64,000 bases of DNA. Source: Candidatus Andeanibacterium colombiense. GTDB lineage: Bacteria > Pseudomonadota > Alphaproteobacteria > Sphingomonadales > Sphingomonadaceae. Shown here piece after piece: positions 7,882 through 15,245 of the stretch; position 1 is the stretch's first letter, and each line of letters begins with the position of its first letter. The stretch is taken from NCBI GenBank assembly GCA_029202985.1, contig CP119316.1:620001-684000 (forward strand), written 5' to 3'. Below the pieces are notes generated by a model, which saw only the letters and a list, made by a program, of their open reading frames with translations, was not told the origin of the DNA and searched no databases. The position numbers were made by a program, and so were the translations under genes.

Positions 7882-9810
7882 CTAGTCCTGCGCCACCGGC
7901 AGATACACGGCGCTTGCCTGCGCGCCGCCGAAATGGACCGTCTCGGTCGCCTTGATGTAGTCCGAAGGCCTCGTCTCGAACGGATTGGCGACCCAGCTTT
8001 GCGGGTTGCGGTCATAGACCGGGAACAGTGTCGACTGGACCTGCACCATCAGCCGGTGACCGGGCAGGAACACGTGGTTCACATTGGGCAGCGACCAGCC
8101 GAAGCGATAGGTCTTGTCGGATTCCAGCGGACCTGGCGTGGCGAAGCCGTGGACATAGCGGCCGCGGAAGATCTCGATCCCGATCGGCAGCTCATAGCCG
8201 GCGAGCTTCGGATGGGCGGTATCCTCGGGCGGATAGACGTCGATCAGCTTGACCACGAAGTCGCTGTCCTGTCCGCTGGTGGACGCGAACAGATCGACCC
8301 GCGGCGCGCCGCGGATATGCACCGGCTCACTCAGCACATCGGTCTGGAAGGTCAGGACATCTGGCCGCCCGTCAGCGAAGCGCTGGTCCTGCACCAGCCA
8401 GGTGCGCCACTCGGGGCCCGATAGATGCACCGGGCGCGGCGTGTTGGGGATCGGCTTGGCCGGATCGGAGACATAGCTCTCGCTGCCTTCGGCGACCGTG
8501 CCGAACGACAGCGCCCCGCCCGCGCCGAGATAGAGCGGCTGCTCGTTCCCGGCCGGCCAGCGGTCGGTCACTTCCCAGCGGTCCGCGCCAGTGGCGTAGG
8601 TCAGCACCGGCGGCGTGTGGCACGGCGGCGGGTTGGTCTTGAGGTGACAATCGAGGAACGGCTTCATCGTGCCGACCCGGAACTGGCGCCCGGTATCGCC
8701 TTCGAAGTCGAGCGGGCCGAGGCTGCGCGCCTCGTAATTGACGCCCGAATGGCGCCACGGACCGATCGCCAGGCTGACCATGTCGTTGCGCGTATCCTGA
8801 GGCTCGAGCGCGCGATAGACCGCCGGGGCGCCATAACTGTCCTCCTGGTCCCACTGGCCGACGACCAGCATGGTCGGCACGGTCAGCTTCCGCTTGCCGA
8901 GCAATTTATCGACCGCCTGCTCCTGCCAGAACTGGTCGTAAGTCGGATGCTCCATCACCTTCCGGGTCGAAGGCAGCGCATCCTGGCCCCATTTGCGGAC
9001 GTAGTCCTCGATCGAGCCAGCCTGGAGGTATTTGGTGTAATCGTCGTCGATCCCGTTGGGAATGGCGCCGCCGCCCTTGGCGACGGTCTGGCTGAGATTG
9101 TAGTCGAGCCCGAACGCGCGGAACGCGCCGTTGTGGAACCAGTCGTCGCCCATCCACACATCGACCATCGGCGATTGCGGCACCGCCGCCTTGAGCGCCG
9201 GATGCGGATCGATCAGCGCCATCAGCGCGGTGAATCCGAGATAGGACGAGCCGGTAATACCGACCTTGCCATTGCTCTCCTTCACGTTCTTCACCAGCCA
9301 GTCGATCGTGTCATAGGCGTCGGTCGCATGATCGATCTTGCCGGGATTGAGCGGCCCGCGCAGCGCGCGGTTCATTACATATTCGCCCTCGGATTTCCCG
9401 AGCCCGCGCACATCCTGATAGACCCGAATATAGCCATCATCGACGAAGTCCGCGTCGGCGATCGGGAGGATCTCCTCGATCTTCTGGCTGCGGTTACGGG
9501 TCGTCGCCCCGGTTGCATCATAGGGCGTGCGCGACAGCAGGATCGGCCCGTCGGTGGTGCCCTTGCGCATCACGATCACGGTGAACAGTTTTACCCCGTC
9601 GCGCATCGGGATCATCGCCTCGCGGCGGATATAGTCGGCCTCTGGCCGGACCCAGTCGTAATTTTCGACCAGCTCGTTCTTCATCGGGTCGGTCGGCCCG
9701 CTGTCGGGCTTGGGCGGCGCGGCCGTGGGCTTGGCCGCGGCCTGGGACGAAGCGGCCATCAGGACGAGAAGGAGCGAAGGCGCGGCGGCGCGCAGGAATT
9801 TGCTGAACAT
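7882..9810 (-). CDS. CocE/NonD family hydrolase, exported
   Basis: A serine hydrolase of 642 residues. The first 25 residues (MFSKFLRAAAPSLLLVLMAA...) form a signal peptide, so it acts in the periplasm or outside the cell. The X-Pro dipeptidyl-peptidase S15 domain includes PMRDGVKLFT, RGLGKSEG and the nucleophile motif GSSYLG (Ser about 189). The C-terminal jelly-roll domain includes GPEWRTWL, VHIRGAPRVDLFAS and NVNHVFLPGHRLMVQVQS. Relatives include alpha-amino-acid ester hydrolases and glutaryl-7-ACA acylases. Length and order match that group, but the substrate is not predictable. It is separated from the upstream rplS by a terminator hairpin. Confidence 0.88.
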   Translation of the reverse strand: MFSKFLRAAAPSLLLVLMAASSQAAAKPTAAPPKPDSGPTDPMKNELVENYDWVRPEADYIRREAMIPMRDGVKLFTVIVMRKGTTDGPILLSRTPYDATGATTRNRSQKIEEILPIADADFVDDGYIRVYQDVRGLGKSEGEYVMNRALRGPLNPGKIDHATDAYDTIDWLVKNVKESNGKVGITGSSYLGFTALMALIDPHPALKAAVPQSPMVDVWMGDDWFHNGAFRAFGLDYNLSQTVAKGGGAIPNGIDDDYTKYLQAGSIEDYVRKWGQDALPSTRKVMEHPTYDQFWQEQAVDKLLGKRKLTVPTMLVVGQWDQEDSYGAPAVYRALEPQDTRNDMVSLAIGPWRHSGVNYEARSLGPLDFEGDTGRQFRVGTMKPFLDCHLKTNPPPCHTPPVLTYATGADRWEVTDRWPAGNEQPLYLGAGGALSFGTVAEGSESYVSDPAKPIPNTPRPVHLSGPEWRTWLVQDQRFADGRPDVLTFQTDVLSEPVHIRGAPRVDLFASTSGQDSDFVVKLIDVYPPEDTAHPKLAGYELPIGIEIFRGRYVHGFATPGPLESDKTYRFGWSLPNVNHVFLPGHRLMVQVQSTLFPVYDRNPQSWVANPFETRPSDYIKATETVHFGGAQASAVYLPVAQD

Positions 9811-9861
9811 CGGAGGAGGCTATTGCCTCGCCGGCCATGCTGCAAGCGCGAACAAAGCAAA

Positions 9862-9889
9862 GGGCGCCCCGGATCGCTCCGGGACGCCC
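9862..9889 (-). terminator. Rho-independent terminator of the rplS operon
   Basis: A GC-rich hairpin (arms GGGCGCCCCGGA and TCCGGGACGCCC with one mismatch, loop TCGC) lies 31 bases after the rplS stop codon on the minus strand. It is followed there by CCCTTTGCTTT. It separates the ribosomal operon from the CocE-type hydrolase gene. Confidence 0.75.
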
Positions 9890-9920
9890 CTTGGTGATTC
9901 ATCGAACCCGGCCGTAAGGC

Positions 9921-10289
9921 CTAGTTCTGGTTTTCGCGGCGCTCGGCGATACGTGCGCGCTTGCCGGTCCGGCCGCGCAGGTAATAGAGCTTCGCACGAC
10001 GCACCACGCCGCGGCGGACGATGGTGACCGAATCGAGGTTCGGCGAATACAGCGGGAACACGCGTTCCACGCCTTCGCCGAAGCTGATCTTGCGCACGGT
10101 GAAGTTGCTGCCCATGCCGCGGTTCGACCGGGCAATGCACACGCCTTCGTAATTCTGGACACGGGTGCGTTCGCCTTCGACGACGCGCACACCGACCCGG
10201 AGCGTATCGCCCGGGCGGAAATCGGGGATGGTCTTCCCCGCCTTGAACTGCTCGATCGCCTCGGCTTCGAGCTGCTGGATCAGGTTCAT
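9921..10289 (-). CDS. rplS: 50S ribosomal protein L19
   Basis: A protein of 122 residues, full length for L19. Recognisable blocks are FRPGDTLRVGVRVVEGERTRVQNYEGVCIAR in the first half, then RKISFGEGVERVFPLYSPNLDSVTI and RRAKLYYLRGRTGKRARI. L19 sits at the interface of the 30S and 50S subunits. It is the last gene of the rpsP-rimM-(vapBC)-trmD-rplS cluster, 39 bases after trmD, and is followed by a terminator. Confidence 0.98.
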   Translation of the reverse strand: MNLIQQLEAEAIEQFKAGKTIPDFRPGDTLRVGVRVVEGERTRVQNYEGVCIARSNRGMGSNFTVRKISFGEGVERVFPLYSPNLDSVTIVRRGVVRRAKLYYLRGRTGKRARIAERRENQN

Positions 10290-10328
10290 ACCTGGATTCC
10301 TATTTTCATACCGCGCGCCAGAGGCAGG

Positions 10329-11030
10329 TCAGTCCCGAACGCCCCGGTGGCGTTCCCAAAGGTCTGGCCTGCGTAACCGTGTATCGTCGTCAGAGCGCTG
10401 TTTGCGCCAGGCTTCGATTTTCGCATGATCCCCCGATCGCAGCACTTCAGGGATCGTGCGCCCTTCCCATTCCTGAGGTCGGGTATAGTGAGGATATTCG
10501 AGGAGCCCTTCTTCGAAGCTCTCCTCGGTACCGCTCGAAGGCGCGCCCATTACGCCGGGAAGCAGGCGAATGCAAGCATCCAGAAGCATCAGCGCGGCCG
10601 GCTCTCCGCCCGAGAGGACGATATCGCCGACCGAGACTTCCTCGACCGGGCGGCCCGCGAAAATCCGCTCGTCGAAACCTTCGAACCGGCCGCATAGGAT
10701 CGTGACTCCCGACCCGGCCGAAAGCACGCGAATCCGCGCCTGTGTGATCGGCTTGCCGCGCGGCGTCATCGCCAGCACCGGGCAATCGGGATGCAGCGCC
10801 AGCGCGTGATCGACCGCGCGCGCAAGGACATCGACCTTGAGCACCATCCCGGCGCCGCCGCCCGCGGGGGTGTCGTCGACCGTGCGGTGCCTGTCGGCGG
10901 CGAAATCGCGGATCTGGACCGGCTCGCACGACCAGGTCCCCTCTTCCAGCGCACGCCCGGCGAGCGAGACGCCGAGCGGCCCGGGGAACATCTCCGGGTA
11001 GAGGGTGAGGATGGTGGCGGCGAAGGTCAC
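10329..11030 (-). CDS. trmD: tRNA (guanine-N1)-methyltransferase
   Basis: A protein of 233 residues. TrmD methylates G37 next to the anticodon in tRNAs reading CNN and some other codons, preventing frameshifting. The SPOUT/trefoil-knot motifs are clear: DDTPAGGGAGMVLK, ILCGRFEGFDERI, VGDIVLSGGEPAALMLLDA, and the C-terminal YTRPQEWEG...LRSGDHAKIEAWR. The start codon overlaps the vapC stop by four bases (ATGA), so trmD translation is now coupled to a toxin gene rather than to rimM as in other alphaproteobacteria. Confidence 0.97.
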   Translation of the reverse strand: MTFAATILTLYPEMFPGPLGVSLAGRALEEGTWSCEPVQIRDFAADRHRTVDDTPAGGGAGMVLKVDVLARAVDHALALHPDCPVLAMTPRGKPITQARIRVLSAGSGVTILCGRFEGFDERIFAGRPVEEVSVGDIVLSGGEPAALMLLDACIRLLPGVMGAPSSGTEESFEEGLLEYPHYTRPQEWEGRTIPEVLRSGDHAKIEAWRKQRSDDDTRLRRPDLWERHRGVRD

Positions 11031-11407
11031 AGGGGAAGGGTCCAGTTCTCGACCTTGAGGCCGGGCACGTCGGCGAAGTGCTTTTCATTATGCGTAACGA
11101 GCACCAGATCGTGCGACAGGGCATGTGCAGCGATCAAACGGTCGTAGCCGCCCCGTTTGAACGGAACACTCGCATAGGCCAAAGCGGCCTTGTAGTCGAA
11201 ATCCAATACCGGCACTTCCTCGACGAAGGCCCGCAATTGCTCGAAAGCCGGCGGCTTACCTTGCCCGGAACCATAGGCGACTTCGGCACACACAACGGCA
11301 GATGTCACCATATCGCCCGCATCGCATTCCGCCGCGCGCTGGATGACGCCTTCGTGCAGGTTCATGACGAGCGAAATGACGATATTGCTATCAAGAAGAT
11401 ATTTCAC
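11027..11407 (-). CDS. vapC: VapC-family PIN-domain toxin
   Basis: A PIN-domain ribonuclease of 126 residues. The first acidic residue is in YLLDSNIVISLV (Asp6), a conserved Glu in VCAEVAYG, and the third in RGGYDRLIAAHALSHDLVLVTHNEKHF (Asp near 92). VapC toxins cut tRNA or rRNA and are neutralised by VapB. It overlaps the upstream antitoxin gene by four bases and the downstream trmD by four bases. The pair sits inside the conserved rimM-trmD gap, which is an unusual location. A complete catalytic set suggests it is functional. Confidence 0.9.
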   Translation of the reverse strand: MKYLLDSNIVISLVMNLHEGVIQRAAECDAGDMVTSAVVCAEVAYGSGQGKPPAFEQLRAFVEEVPVLDFDYKAALAYASVPFKRGGYDRLIAAHALSHDLVLVTHNEKHFADVPGLKVENWTLPL

Positions 11408-11772
11408 GCTTCCTCGCGCCCTTCGTCAGAACCATTCCACCACAGGGAGCGCTCAACGAAGGCGCGGTCTTCGTCATTGATGAGTTTGAGATCGGTCGCA
11501 GAACCAGCCACCTTGGCAATATTGAATTTGCGCTTGGGTTGCTCGGCCGGTTCGTAGGCCAGGAACTGGCCGTCTTCCACCACCAGTTCCATCTCCATTC
11601 CCGCCGTCAACTTGGTGCCAGCCGGAATTCGAACGGCAAGCGAATTGCCTGATCTGAATACCTTCGTCTTGTGGCGCTGCTTGTCGATCGTCTTCAACCA
11701 GGGCGCCGAACCGAAAACGCGCTGAAGATTAAAGGCACGCCTTTCCTCATTCACTTGATTGTCTTTGCCCAT
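11404..11772 (-). CDS. vapB: VapB-type antitoxin with AbrB/SpoVT DNA-binding fold
   Basis: A protein of 122 residues. The core KTKVFRSGNSLAVRIPAGTKL (about residues 36-56) is the swapped-hairpin AbrB/MazE/VapB DNA-binding unit. The C-terminal part, rich in acidic residues and ending in VERSLWWNGSDEGREEA, would mask the toxin. The start at 11772 is supported by a strong GGAGG five bases upstream, itself directly after the palindromic operator. The N-terminal 30 residues before the AbrB unit are longer than in many VapB proteins. It overlaps vapC by four bases. Confidence 0.85.
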   Translation of the reverse strand: MGKDNQVNEERRAFNLQRVFGSAPWLKTIDKQRHKTKVFRSGNSLAVRIPAGTKLTAGMEMELVVEDGQFLAYEPAEQPKRKFNIAKVAGSATDLKLINDEDRAFVERSLWWNGSDEGREEA

Positions 11773-11782
11773 GACGGCCTCC

Positions 11783-11803
11783 GTATATACATGCTGTATA
11801 TAC
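11783..11803 (-). promoter_or_regulatory. vapBC operator/promoter
   Basis: Two copies of the self-complementary octamer GTATATAC (11783-11790 and 11796-11803) are spaced five bases apart, giving both an inverted and a direct repeat, in a GC-rich genome. It ends ten bases before the vapB start, with only a GGAGG ribosome site between. The TATA-rich octamers could also supply the -10 element, so VapBC binding would block transcription. The layout is typical of toxin-antitoxin autoregulation; the binding protein is inferred. Confidence 0.8.
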
Positions 11804-11861
11804 GCCGCGCCGGGAGATTATCAATCGCCCGGCGGCAAAGCTGCTCCGAAACGGAACTATC

Positions 11862-12347
11862 CTATTCGACGAACTGCGCGTTCACCACCAGCCGCGCCTC
11901 GCTCCATTCAGGAACAGCCGCGGCACTCATCGGAACCATGAAGCGCTTCTTGTCGAGCTTCTCGATCTCGATCACGTCACCCGCGCCGAAATTCTCGATC
12001 GCGACGACTATGCCGAGATGCGCGCCACCTTCGGATGAGACGGCGGGCAGGCCGAGCAGATCGGCGTGGTAATATTCGCCCTCCTCCAGCGCCGGCAGCG
12101 CCGCGCGGGGGACGGTCAGGGCGGTGCCGCGCAGGGCTTCGGCCGCGGTGCGATCCGGCACCTCGGCGAAGCGCGCGATTGCACCGCCCTTCTTGTCGTC
12201 GGTGAGCTTTTTCAGCGTCAGCGCGCCGCCGTTGAAACTCTTGAACCGCGAGAGGCCCGAAAAGCCCTCGCCGAAGAGTTTCAGGCGGACTTCGCCCGTC
12301 ACGCCATGTGCGCCGCTGACGGCAGCGAGGGTGACGGGCTTGTCCAT
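11862..12347 (-). CDS. rimM: 16S rRNA processing protein RimM
   Basis: A protein of 161 residues. The N-terminal RimM barrel starts VTLAAVSGAHGVTGEVRLKLF; the C-terminal PRC-barrel region has EYYHADLLGLPAV and GVVVAIENFGAGDVIEI, ending IPMS-like VPMSAAAVPEW. RimM binds S19 and assists maturation of the 30S head. It is nine bases after rpsP. Normally trmD follows directly; here vapBC is in between, starting 89 bases after the rimM stop. Confidence 0.95.
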   Translation of the reverse strand: MDKPVTLAAVSGAHGVTGEVRLKLFGEGFSGLSRFKSFNGGALTLKKLTDDKKGGAIARFAEVPDRTAAEALRGTALTVPRAALPALEEGEYYHADLLGLPAVSSEGGAHLGIVVAIENFGAGDVIEIEKLDKKRFMVPMSAAAVPEWSEARLVVNAQFVE

Positions 12348-12356
12348 TGCCAGGAC

Positions 12357-12944
12357 TTAGCCTTCAGCCTGTTCCGCACCGGCATCGTCGGCCGGAGCTT
12401 CGGCTGCAGGCGCTTCTTCGGCCGGAGCCTCGGGAGCGGCTTCTTCAGCAGCCGGAGCCTCCTCGGCGGGAGCTTCGGCGGCCGGAGCTTCGTCCGCAGC
12501 GGCTTCGGCCGGAGCAGCTTCCTCAGCGGCAGGCGCTTCGACCGCTTCCTCGACCACCGGCTCGGGAGCCGGAGCTTCGGCGGCGGCCTTCGCGGCTTCC
12601 TCGGCCTCGGCAGCCTTGGTGGCCTTCTCTTCGGCGCGTTCCTTGGCCTTGTCGCCCGGCTCGGCCTTGTTCGGGTTGTTGCGCGCGGCGCGTTCCTGGA
12701 TGCCAGCGGCATCGAGGAAGCGGGCGACGCGGTCCGACGGCTGGGCGCCGACGCCGATCCAGTAGCGCGCGCGATCTTCGTTGATCTTCACGCGGGCCGG
12801 ATCGTCCTTCGCGAGCAGCGGGTTATAGGTCCCGATCTGCTCGAGATACTTGCCGTCGCGCGACGAACGCGAATCCGACACCACCACGCGGTAGTAAGGA
12901 CGCTTCTTCGCACCACCGCGCGAGAGACGAATGGAAACTGCCAT
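12357..12944 (-). CDS. rpsP: 30S ribosomal protein S16 with a long Ala/Glu/Pro C-terminal extension
   Basis: A protein of 195 residues, about twice the normal S16 length. Residues 1-85 are ordinary S16 (MAVSIRLSRGGAKKRPYYRVVV, DGKYLEQIGTYNP, INEDRARYWIGVGAQPSDRVARFL). From about 95 to the end the sequence is a low-complexity tail. First comes a lysine/glutamate helix-like stretch, then repeated PAAEAPAEEAPAAEEA units with no aromatic residues. S16 is essential for 30S assembly. Extended S16 tails are known in some alphaproteobacteria, but this one is long. It is the first gene of the rimM-trmD-rplS operon, 33 bases after ffh. Confidence 0.95.
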   Translation of the reverse strand: MAVSIRLSRGGAKKRPYYRVVVSDSRSSRDGKYLEQIGTYNPLLAKDDPARVKINEDRARYWIGVGAQPSDRVARFLDAAGIQERAARNNPNKAEPGDKAKERAEEKATKAAEAEEAAKAAAEAPAPEPVVEEAVEAPAAEEAAPAEAAADEAPAAEAPAEEAPAAEEAAPEAPAEEAPAAEAPADDAGAEQAEG

Positions 12945-12977
12945 TGAACTGAACCTTTCTATTCTAAATCTTTGAAA

Positions 12978-14435
12978 TTACTTCTTATTCAATAAATTCT
13001 CGAGATCGGCCGGCATTCCGCCGCCGAGCCCGGGCATGCCGCCGCCGAAGCCGCCACCGCCGCCGCCCATTCCGCCAAGGCCGCCCTTGCCGAGCAGCGC
13101 GCCGAGGCCCTTGATCCCGCCCATCTTCTTGAGCTGCTTCATCGCGCGGCCCATTTCCTGGTGCATCTTGAGCAGCTTGTTGATGTCCTGCACCTGCGTG
13201 CCGGAACCCTTCGCGACGCGGATCTTGCGTTTCGCGTTGAGCAGTTCGGGGCGCTGGCGCTCCTTCGGGGTCATCGAGCCGATGATCGCATCCATCCGCA
13301 GCAGGATCTTGTCGTCCATCCCGCTCTGGGCCATCGCCTGCTTGGCCTTCTTCATCCCGGGCATCATGCCCGCGAGCGCGCCGATCCCGCCCATGTTCTG
13401 CATCTGGCGCAATTGCTGGCGCAGATCGTTCAAATCGAACTGGCCCTGCAGCATCCGCGCGGCCATCTTTTCCGCGTCGGCCTGTTCGATCGTCGCCGCG
13501 GCCTTTTCGACCAGGCTGACGATGTCGCCCATGCCGAGGATCCGGTCGGCGACCGAAGACGGGCGGAACGGTTCGAGCGCATCGATCTTCTCGCCGGTGC
13601 CGGCGAACTTGATCGGCTTGCCGGTGACCGCGCGCATCGACAATGCCGCGCCGCCGCGCGCATCGCCGTCCATGCGGGTGAGGACCACGCCGGTCAGGTC
13701 GACTTCGCCCGCAAAGCTCTGCGCGACGTTGACCGCGTCCTGGCCGGTGAGCGAATCGACAACCAGCAGCGTCTCGTGCGGGGTCGCGATCGCGGCGACG
13801 GCCTTCATCTCGGCCATCAGCGCGTCGTCGACATGCAAGCGCCCGGCGGTATCGAGCAGCAGCACGTCGGTCGCCTGGAGCCTCGCCGACTGCATCGCGC
13901 GGGTCGCGATATCGGCCGGCTGCTGGCCGGCGACGATCGGCAGCGTCGCGACATCGACCTGGGCGCCGAGCACCGCAAGCTGTTCCTGCGCGGCCGGGCG
14001 ATTGACGTCGAGCGACGCCATCAGCACCTTCTTGCCGTGCTTTTCCTTCAGCAACTTGGCGATCTTGGCGGTGGTGGTGGTCTTGCCCGAGCCCTGCAGG
14101 CCGACCATCATGATCACCGCCGGGGGCGAAACCGAAAGCTCGAGCGGGGCTTCGGCCCCGTTCGTTTCGGCGCCTCCGAGCATCTCGACCAGCTCGTCAT
14201 GGACGATCTTGACGACCTGCTGGCCCGGGGTGACCGAGCGCAGCACTTCCTGCCCGATCGCCTTTTCGGTCACCGCATCGATGAAGCGGCGGACCACCGG
14301 CAGCGCGACGTCGGCTTCGAGCAGCGCGACGCGAACTTCGCGCATCGCTTCGCGGACATCGTCCTCGCGCAATGCGCCGCGGCCGCGCAGGCGATCGAAG
14401 ACGCCGCCAAGCCGGTCTGAAAGACTGTCGAACAT
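12978..14435 (-). CDS. ffh: Signal recognition particle protein Ffh
   Basis: A protein of 485 residues from MFDSLSDRLGG; upstream in-frame codons read into the tRNA and are not coding. The N domain covers residues 1-90. The G domain P-loop GLQGSGKTT is at 112-120, with LDTAGRLHVD and VLTRMDGDARGG as further GTPase motifs. The M domain has the SRP-RNA binding MTPKERQRPELLNAKRKIRVAKGSG region. The C terminus is a glycine/methionine-rich tail. Ffh with 4.5S RNA delivers nascent membrane proteins to FtsY. It lies directly upstream of rpsP, a common alphaproteobacterial order. Confidence 0.97.
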   Translation of the reverse strand: MFDSLSDRLGGVFDRLRGRGALREDDVREAMREVRVALLEADVALPVVRRFIDAVTEKAIGQEVLRSVTPGQQVVKIVHDELVEMLGGAETNGAEAPLELSVSPPAVIMMVGLQGSGKTTTTAKIAKLLKEKHGKKVLMASLDVNRPAAQEQLAVLGAQVDVATLPIVAGQQPADIATRAMQSARLQATDVLLLDTAGRLHVDDALMAEMKAVAAIATPHETLLVVDSLTGQDAVNVAQSFAGEVDLTGVVLTRMDGDARGGAALSMRAVTGKPIKFAGTGEKIDALEPFRPSSVADRILGMGDIVSLVEKAAATIEQADAEKMAARMLQGQFDLNDLRQQLRQMQNMGGIGALAGMMPGMKKAKQAMAQSGMDDKILLRMDAIIGSMTPKERQRPELLNAKRKIRVAKGSGTQVQDINKLLKMHQEMGRAMKQLKKMGGIKGLGALLGKGGLGGMGGGGGGFGGGMPGLGGGMPADLENLLNKK

Positions 14436-14566
14436 GCCTTCGCGCGCTCCAAAACCATTGGCCAAAAACGGCCAAATGCCAAAAACGCCGGCGAACGAAA
14501 CCTCGTTGGCCAGCGTGCAGATCAGGTACTCGATCCGTGTCCTAAGACACGGGATAATCAGGAGAA

Positions 14567-14642
14567 TGGTGGAGCCTAGCGGGATCGAACCGCTGACCTC
14601 CTGCATGCCATGCAGGCGCTCTCCCAGCTGAGCTAAGGCCCC
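14567..14642 (-). tRNA. tRNA-Ala (anticodon GGC)
   Basis: On the minus strand the sequence folds as a full cloverleaf of 76 bases including an encoded CCA. The acceptor stem is GGGGCCT/AGGCTCC (one G-U pair), the D-arm GCTC/GAGC, the anticodon stem CCTGC/GCAGG with loop ATGGCAT (anticodon GGC), and the T-arm AGCGG-TTCGATC-CCGCT. It lies between the TIGR02300 gene and ffh. A small hairpin (14535-14552) follows it without a T-run. The acceptor stem is typical of alanine tRNAs, though the G3-T70 identity pair reads G3-C70-like here depending on register and should be checked. Confidence 0.95.
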
Positions 14643-14738
14643 GTTCCATTCTTGTGCCGCCGGTTCGGGGACCGGCGAAACCTGCCCTTGCGGGCGGGAG
14701 GCGGCCCTTTATGATGCCGTCCCGCCCTTGGCAAGAGC

Positions 14739-15068
14739 TTAGTTGTCTTCTTCCTTGTCCTCGCCCGCACCGGGCACGCCAAGGTCGTCGTCGCCGCCGA
14801 GATCGACATCGTTGTCGGGCGAATCGTCGTCCTCGTCGATGTCCTCGAGCTCCTCGTCGGCCAGATCCGAATCCTCGTCGGCGAGGTCGGCATCCTTTTC
14901 CTTCGCAACCTGCTCGAACGGAATCGGCTGCTTCGACTTCAGCACCGGCTCGGGGTACCAGGTGTTCGCGCATTCGATGCAGGCGACCGGTTCATCGACC
15001 CCGAGGTCGTAGAAGCGGGTGCCGCATTTCGGGCAGCTGCGCTTCGTGCCCCACTCAGGCTTGACCAT
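14739..15068 (-). CDS. TIGR02300 family zinc-ribbon protein
   Basis: A protein of 109 residues. A zinc ribbon (CPKCGTRFYDL, Cys12/Cys15, and CIEC, Cys30/Cys33) is followed by an acidic tail in which more than half the residues are Asp or Glu (from about 57 to the end). This architecture, with the FYDL motif and acidic tail, is a family restricted to alphaproteobacteria and usually divergent from aroA, as here. Its function is not known; the zinc ribbon and acidic tail suggest binding to a nucleic-acid-associated protein. Confidence 0.88.
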   Translation of the reverse strand: MVKPEWGTKRSCPKCGTRFYDLGVDEPVACIECANTWYPEPVLKSKQPIPFEQVAKEKDADLADEDSDLADEELEDIDEDDDSPDNDVDLGGDDDLGVPGAGEDKEEDN

Positions 15069-15245
15069 ATATCTTCCTCAAAACTGGATTCGCGCGCGGC
15101 GCGAAAAGAATATCCGTGACAGGTGATGGGTATTATCGGCGCCGGAATCAAGCACCGGCCCTCACCGGGTGGCGCGCCTTGCCATAGGGCATGCCCCCTG
15201 TCAAAAGCCGCGCGCATTCGGCCCTTCCAGCGATGAGAGATTAGC

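Noticed and set aside
12066..12947. Long Gly/Ser/Phe-rich frame opposite rpsP
   Set aside because: It is the antisense shadow of the repetitive Ala/Glu/Pro tail of S16; low-complexity GC-rich coding always opens the opposite strand. No ribosome site and no similarity.
14535..14552. Hairpin CCGTGTC-CTAA-GACACGG after tRNA-Ala
   Set aside because: No T-run on the exit side, so not called a terminator; it may be a processing or chance structure.
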